Origin: Microbacterium memoriense
GTDB lineage: Bacteria > Actinomycetota > Actinomycetes > Actinomycetales > Microbacteriaceae
DNA length: 64,000 nt
NCBI RefSeq assembly: GCF_025398275.1
Contig: NZ_JAODOR010000007.1
Coordinates: 1-64,000, forward strand
Reading direction: 5' to 3'
Both the position numbers and the translations under genes were made by a program. How positions within the stretch are numbered: position 1 is the first letter of the stretch; every line of letters starts with the position of its first letter. Below, in pieces: positions 60,048-64,000 of the stretch. The notes beneath the pieces are model-generated. The model worked only from the letters and a program-made list of their open reading frames with translations, searched no databases and was not told where the DNA came from.

Positions 60048-60327
60048 TGTCTGCTCTCTCTCTTCTCGCGTCATACCTCATTGGGCATCGGACGCACGTG
60101 GCACAGGGGTGGTGTGCCGGGCACTTTCCCGCGCGGTTGCGAGGGATGCTGCACCGCTGTTCTGGTGTCATTCCCACTCATCCGCACGCATGCGGAACCT
60201 GTTGCCAGGTGGGAGTGGGGTTGTGGTGTTCTGACTGCCCGCGGCCTAGGACCCTGCGCTCTCGCGCCGCCTATGCACTGTCGTGACAGTGATCCCGCGC
60301 CGAAGCGCTGGAATGTGGAACTGGTCT
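60048..60327 (-). other. Long structured leader of the S10 operon
   Basis: About 270 nt between the promoter and rpsJ with no gene. It contains CACTGTC GT GACAGTG at 60276-60291 (perfect 7-bp arms, 2-nt spacer), which begins 30-45 nt after the predicted start of transcription. It also has TCCGCA CGCA TGCGGA at 60181-60196. These could be RNA hairpins for translational feedback or a DNA operator. The remaining gene-free part, 60357-60400, holds nothing I recognise. Confidence 0.5.
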
Positions 60328-60356
60328 AGTCTACGTGTCCCCCGGGCGTGTCGCAA
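60328..60356 (-). promoter_or_regulatory. Promoter of the S10-spc ribosomal operon
   Basis: On the minus strand TTGCGA (60351-60356) and TAGACT (60328-60333) are separated by exactly 17 bp, a near-consensus vegetative promoter. Transcription would start near 60321. It faces the ribosomal genes and is preceded by the terminator hairpin of the antitoxin-like gene. Confidence 0.75.
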
Positions 60357-60400
60357 ACTCGGGCGTGTCGCGCTCGGCGAATGGTCAGCTCTCGCACGAC

Positions 60401-60431
60401 GGAGGGGCCGGGAAGCACTCCCGGCCCCTCC
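60401..60431 (-). terminator. Terminator hairpin after the antitoxin-like gene
   Basis: A 13-bp perfect GC stem, GGAGGGGCCGGGA, with loop AGCAC and its complement, 14 bp after the stop at 60445. There is no U-tract. It insulates the S10 promoter from upstream transcription. Confidence 0.78.
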
Positions 60432-60444
60432 GCGGCGACGTCCG

Positions 60445-60660
60445 CTATTCGGTACCGACAGCTTTGTCGAGGCTGTCGCGCACGCCGTCGACCTTGGCAT
60501 CGACGCTGTCCGGAGCGACCTTCTTGACGAACTCGGCAGCAGCGTCCAGGACGCTGTCGCTGATGCCTTCGGCTTGTTCAGACTTCAGCGCCTCGTCGAT
60601 CTTGCCCTTGTTCTGCTCGAGGAACGCTTTCCCCTGGTTGACCACATCGTCGATTCCCAT
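60445..60660 (-). CDS. MT0933/Rv0909-type antitoxin-like small protein
   Basis: 71 residues, MGIDDVVNQGKAFLEQNKGK and then IDEALKSEQAEGISDSVLDA, a helical and acidic protein of the MT0933_antitox family (Rv0909-like). In Mycobacterium the partner is Rv0910, but no such toxin gene adjoins here. Solitary members are common in actinobacteria, so its antitoxin role is doubtful. A good terminator hairpin follows. Confidence 0.85.
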   Translation of the reverse strand: MGIDDVVNQGKAFLEQNKGKIDEALKSEQAEGISDSVLDAAAEFVKKVAPDSVDAKVDGVRDSLDKAVGTE

Positions 60661-60747
60661 GCCTACTCGTTTCTGTTCGCCTACGCTGACACGCTCATTG
60701 TTGCGACTTTGCTGGGGCAGTGGAAGGCCTGAGGGAGGATGCGCCCG

Positions 60748-62778
60748 CTACGGAAGAATCTGCAGGATCACCCCATTCTGGGGGATCTGCACTTCGGCTA
60801 CACCAGCAACCGGCACAACGGTCGTCACTCGGCCATCAGCGGAGGTCACCTGAACGTCACCCGACGCGGGCATGCTCACCGTTGTGGGGCCGCTCGGCGC
60901 CCAGGCGAACGTGACGAGATCATCGCCGGCACCAAAGGCGTAGGAGGCCACGGCGGTGGAGAGCTGCTCCGCAACGACCAGGTCCTTCCCCGCGAGGTTG
61001 TTGATCACCAATGCAACCGTCATTGCCGCAGGTTTTGGGGGCAGCGCTGTCACACCGGGGATCGGCTGGAAGAAGAGACCGAAGTTTCCTTCGTGCTCGG
61101 CCGGGTCGGGGCTGTCGTTGATCAGATCGTACCAAAAGAACTTCTCGACGTTGTTGCCCAGCGCGGTGACAGATGCTTTGAATGCAAAGTCGGATTGTTC
61201 GATGAGTGAAGCCGTGCCCGACTTCGACGGCGACCCCAGCTCGGTGATCCAGATCGGGATCGTCCGCCCCGAGTACGCCTGCATGCTCGCGCGCGACGTG
61301 GCAATGATGTCGGCCAACGCCGTCGGGTTCGTGACGATTTGGTAGGGGTGATAGCTCGCCGCGTCGGCGTAGTCCATCCCCCCGGCTTGCCAGAGCCCGT
61401 CGAACCACGGTGCGTCATAGTTTGCCGTGGACCCGGCCACGATCGGGAGATCCGGCGCTACGGCGCGCACGTTGTCGTGAACGGACCGCAGCAGGGGAAC
61501 GTAGCAGGACGGGGCGGTGCCGCATCCTGCCTTGTTAAAGCGCTCGTGATTGAACTCGTTGAAGACTTCAAGCCCGACGAGGTCAAAGCGTTGCGCGATC
61601 GCCGCCGCATAGCGCCCGTATGCCGCGATCGCTTCATCGTTGTCAGGGGTCACTTCGGTGCTGCCGTACAGCGTGTTGCCGTAATTGACGATCCCCATGA
61701 CCTTCAAGCCGTTGACGTGCAGCCGCGTGAACTCCCGCACGTAGGCCGCGTCCCAGTCATACTGGCCGCGCACCTTTTCGTTGAGGTGCCAGAGGATGTC
61801 GTTTCGCGCCTCAGCGAGCCCCAGCGAGCCCGCGTAGCGTGCCGCGCCGGCGTAGATCTCATTCTCAACGTGAAGCCCAACGCCGAAGCGCGAATCGGGG
61901 GCGATGCCATAGCCTTCCGCATCGACAACAGCGATCGGAGTTGTTATCGACGACCCCACGCTGTCTGTGACGGTGAAATCGAAGTATCCCTGTTGTATAC
62001 CGGCGAGCGGTACAGCTGAGACGGCCCCGGCCAAGGTCGCTTCTCCCGCGATGACTTCGTCACCGCGCTGCGCCGTCCATGTTGCCGCCCCGGGAGCCAA
62101 CGCCACCGCCACCGCTGCGGTGCCTGTGTTCATCACAAGAGAGTCGCTGACGATACCCGCGCTCGCCGTCGTTTCCTCGAAAGAGGGGTTGGGAACAAGA
62201 TTGCCCCCCGTGGAGCCGGTGACCGAGAAGTCGTCGAAGCTCACACCGCTGACAGCCGCATCAACCACGATCTGCACCGTCACCTCGGTGGCATCGGCAG
62301 GCACCGTCAGCTGCTCCTCCACCGTGACCCAGCGCGCGGAAAGCTCCGGCAGGTCGATCCGCTTGCCCGCGATGATGACCGCGGCCGGCACCGCGGCGGG
62401 AAGTGAAGTGAGAGCACGAACTTGAAAAGAGACGTCGAGCGAGTCCCCGGGCGCCGCGGCAACAGTCACCTGAGCGGCTGTGGCCGCTTCCGCATCCACT
62501 ACGGGGGCATCGATGCGAAGCGCTACCGAACCCGCCGCTGCATCACCGACCTCAGGGAGAACGGCCGCGAGCGCCGTGCCATCCGCCAGTGACCATGACC
62601 CGACCCCCGCACGCGCTAGCGCGACGCGGGGCAGCTCAACTGGCTGGGGCGCCTGAGCAGTTGGCGTCGGAGAAGAACTGGCTGCTGGTTCCTCCGCCGG
62701 CGCCGTGCACGCCGTGAGCGCAAGCACGGCCAGCAGGGAGAGGCAGACAAGCCGTCGCGGGAATGCGTGCGTGGACAT
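60748..62778 (-). CDS. Secreted glycoside hydrolase (clan GH-A, GH39/GH5-like) lipoprotein
   Basis: 676 residues. A lipoprotein signal with LTAC (Cys24) is followed by a Ser/Pro/Thr linker and a beta-sandwich carbohydrate-binding-like region (about 50-195, ending FDDFSVTG with LVPNPSFEE). A second sandwich follows, then a TIM-barrel at about 295-590. The barrel has the acid/base in LEVFNEFNH (Glu408) and the nucleophile in IWITELGSP (Glu513), with HPYQ between. The overall plan resembles PslG-type GH39 hydrolases that trim a self-made exopolysaccharide. The substrate is unproven. The ATG at 62778 with GGAAGG is preferred to the frame start at 62826. It precedes the antitoxin-like gene by 87 bp and follows the VanZ and priming transferase genes. 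Confidence 0.83.
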   Translation of the reverse strand: MSTHAFPRRLVCLSLLAVLALTACTAPAEEPAASSSPTPTAQAPQPVELPRVALARAGVGSWSLADGTALAAVLPEVGDAAAGSVALRIDAPVVDAEAATAAQVTVAAAPGDSLDVSFQVRALTSLPAAVPAAVIIAGKRIDLPELSARWVTVEEQLTVPADATEVTVQIVVDAAVSGVSFDDFSVTGSTGGNLVPNPSFEETTASAGIVSDSLVMNTGTAAVAVALAPGAATWTAQRGDEVIAGEATLAGAVSAVPLAGIQQGYFDFTVTDSVGSSITTPIAVVDAEGYGIAPDSRFGVGLHVENEIYAGAARYAGSLGLAEARNDILWHLNEKVRGQYDWDAAYVREFTRLHVNGLKVMGIVNYGNTLYGSTEVTPDNDEAIAAYGRYAAAIAQRFDLVGLEVFNEFNHERFNKAGCGTAPSCYVPLLRSVHDNVRAVAPDLPIVAGSTANYDAPWFDGLWQAGGMDYADAASYHPYQIVTNPTALADIIATSRASMQAYSGRTIPIWITELGSPSKSGTASLIEQSDFAFKASVTALGNNVEKFFWYDLINDSPDPAEHEGNFGLFFQPIPGVTALPPKPAAMTVALVINNLAGKDLVVAEQLSTAVASYAFGAGDDLVTFAWAPSGPTTVSMPASGDVQVTSADGRVTTVVPVAGVAEVQIPQNGVILQILP

Positions 62779-62834
62779 AGAAGTCCTTCCGGGGGTAAAG
62801 CGGTCACGGTGATGGGTTCGAGCCAAGAGTGTGC

Positions 62835-63398
62835 TCAGAATGGTTGCGCGCCGGGGGTTCTAGAAGCGGTTCGCTGTGACTGGAGCTCCCCCTCCGAAGC
62901 CGTGCGTTGCGCCACATGGCGCGCAATGACCTTCTCGTCTCTCACAGCCACGATCGCACGAATCGTGGCGGCAATGAGCACGCCGATCGTCGCCCCCAGC
63001 GAGTTCGCCACGACGTCCGCCACGGTCGCGTAGCGGGCCGAGAGCAAGAAGTGTTGCCCCATCTCGATGGCCCCCGATAGCGCCGGGCCGAGGAGCAGAG
63101 CGATCAGAGTGAACCTGACCGGCACGATCAGCCCGAAGACGAGCCCCGCAGGGATGAACAGGACGATGTTGGCGCAGAACTCGATGAACGCGTAGTCGAT
63201 GAAGCCGGGTACTCCGCGCTCGTGGAGCTCGGCAATCACACGGTCGAGTAGCGACGCAACGGGTTTGTCGACCGGGCTCGGCCAGAACGCAACGAACGCC
63301 AGAAAAACACCGTAGACCGCGGAAAACGCGGCGACGATCGCATGACGGGGGCCGCTCGTCGAGGGGAGCTTGAGCTCCCGATCAGTGCGCACTGTCAC
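62835..63398 (-). CDS. VanZ-family membrane protein
   Basis: 187 residues. It has the VanZ helices VYGVFLAFVAFWPSPVDKPV, YAFIEFCANIVLFIPAGLVF, ALSGAIEMGQHFLLSARYAT and VADVVANSLGATIGVLIAAT, matching blocks of the paralogue at 11123 (EFAANILLFVPLG, SVLDIVANTAGA). The C-terminal 25 residues are hydrophilic. It overlaps the upstream priming transferase gene by 17 bp, so the two are co-translated. The family function is uncertain; repeated pairing with priming transferases suggests a role in exopolysaccharide production. Confidence 0.9.
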   Translation of the reverse strand: MTVRTDRELKLPSTSGPRHAIVAAFSAVYGVFLAFVAFWPSPVDKPVASLLDRVIAELHERGVPGFIDYAFIEFCANIVLFIPAGLVFGLIVPVRFTLIALLLGPALSGAIEMGQHFLLSARYATVADVVANSLGATIGVLIAATIRAIVAVRDEKVIARHVAQRTASEGELQSQRTASRTPGAQPF

Positions 63399-64000
63399 CG
63401 GGAGCCACCACCGCGCGAATGGTGCGGAAGAGGATCTGGATGTCCTGCGTGAACGACCAGTTCTCCACGTAGTAGAGATCCAGCCGGATCGCGTCTTCCC
63501 AGGAAAGGGCGGATCGGCCGCTCACTTGCCAGAGACCACTCATGCCGGGTTTGACGAGAAGCCGACGGTGCGCATCGTCATCGTAGAGGGCGACTTCGGC
63601 GGGGCGCTGCGGGCGCGGGCCCACCAGACTCATCGCGCCGAGGAACACGTTGAACAACTGCGGAATCTCGTCGATCGAGTGCTTGCGAATGAAGCGGCCG
63701 ACCTTCGTGATCCGCGGGTCGTCAACGACCTTGTGGAGCGGCTGGTCAGTCGTTCCCTGCAAATCGAGCAGGCTCGCAAGTTGATCGTCGGCGTTGGCAT
63801 TCATCGAACGGAACTTGATCATCCCGAAAGGGCGGCCACCCCGGCCGACCCGGGTCTGCTGATAGAAGACCGCGCCGGGTGAATCGACTCTGACGGCGAT
63901 GGCAGTGCCAATCAAGATCGGCGAGAAGATCACGATAAGCACGGACGATGCGATGATGTCGAACGAGCGTTTCGCGAAGCGGCGCCATCCTTCCAGCGTC
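63382..64000 (-). CDS. Exopolysaccharide priming sugar-phosphate transferase, partial (runs off the window)
   Basis: The catalytic domain and one preceding helix lie in the window, reading from the edge: WRRFAKRSFDIIASSVLIVI, then PGAVFYQQTRVGRGG, MIKFRSMN, DEIPQLFNVFLGAMSLVGPR, KPGMSGLWQVSGRSALSWED. All catalytic blocks are intact. The remaining N-terminal part with membrane helices must lie beyond 64000. It is clearly diverged from the two copies at 9.4 and 14.9 kb, so it is not a recent duplicate. It is linked by a 17-bp overlap to the VanZ gene and then to the GH-A hydrolase, and probably starts another polysaccharide operon. Confidence 0.9.
   Translation of the reverse strand, partial: TLEGWRRFAKRSFDIIASSVLIVIFSPILIGTAIAVRVDSPGAVFYQQTRVGRGGRPFGMIKFRSMNANADDQLASLLDLQGTTDQPLHKVVDDPRITKVGRFIRKHSIDEIPQLFNVFLGAMSLVGPRPQRPAEVALYDDDAHRRLLVKPGMSGLWQVSGRSALSWEDAIRLDLYYVENWSFTQDIQILFRTIRAVVAPGDSAH

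Noticed and set aside
60445-60660. Complete toxin-antitoxin pair
   Set aside because: Only the antitoxin-like protein is present. The adjacent genes are a hydrolase and the ribosomal operon, so no toxin could be identified.

Overview
The window looks like chromosome of a high-GC actinobacterium, most probably Microbacteriaceae and close to Microbacterium. I infer this from the very high GC, the S10/spc/alpha ribosomal protein cluster with actinobacterial-type proteins, the DUF222-HNH protein, the MT0933-type antitoxin and the apparently leaderless genes. No rRNA, tRNA or CRISPR array was seen.

Region 1 (1-25 kb) is an exopolysaccharide region with many gene relics. It starts with fragments of two insertion sequences (IS110 and IS3 types). 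A minus-strand cluster follows: acyltransferase, Wzx-like flippase, Wzy-like polymerase and three glycosyltransferases, then priming sugar-phosphate transferases, VanZ-like proteins, UDP-glucose dehydrogenase and two copies of a CPBP protease / tyrosine phosphatase / tyrosine kinase module. The second module copy (21.7-24.7 kb) is intact. In the first (12.2-14.8 kb) the kinase is fused in frame to the tail of a UDP-glucose dehydrogenase. Two further sugar-transferase fossils, a peptide-binding lipoprotein fossil, and alcohol dehydrogenase and TetR stubs show repeated recombination. The priming transferase, flippase, polymerase and glycosyltransferases would build and export a repeat-unit polymer. 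The kinase and phosphatase would control chain length, and UDP-glucose dehydrogenase would supply a uronic-acid sugar nucleotide.

Region 2 (25.5-38.8 kb) is the most interesting block and my candidate for an undescribed system. It holds a stand-alone response regulator facing two overlapping histidine kinases, a membrane protein with a degenerate GGDEF-like domain, a DUF4012 protein, a small LPXTG surface protein, a GH6 glucanase and an OmpR-type regulator with a long linker. Convergent to these are a processive GT2 synthase and two related lipoproteins, and then a second LPXTG protein. A synthase plus a GH6 hydrolase suggests a regulated beta-glucan-like surface polymer, assembled with unfamiliar partners.

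Region 3 (38.8-60.7 kb) is housekeeping. It contains a nuclease-like protein, truA and a PfkB sugar kinase, then the ribosomal block on the minus strand from rpsJ to rplQ with secY, adk, map, infA, rpmJ (missed by simple ORF length limits) and rpoA. rpsN and rpsD are absent from their usual places. Six copies of a roughly 105-bp terminal-inverted-repeat element sit in the gaps at 41.2-42.9 and 47.1-47.5 kb.

Region 4 (60.4-64 kb) has a small antitoxin-like protein, a secreted clan GH-A hydrolase lipoprotein, another VanZ protein and the start of another exopolysaccharide priming transferase that runs off the window.
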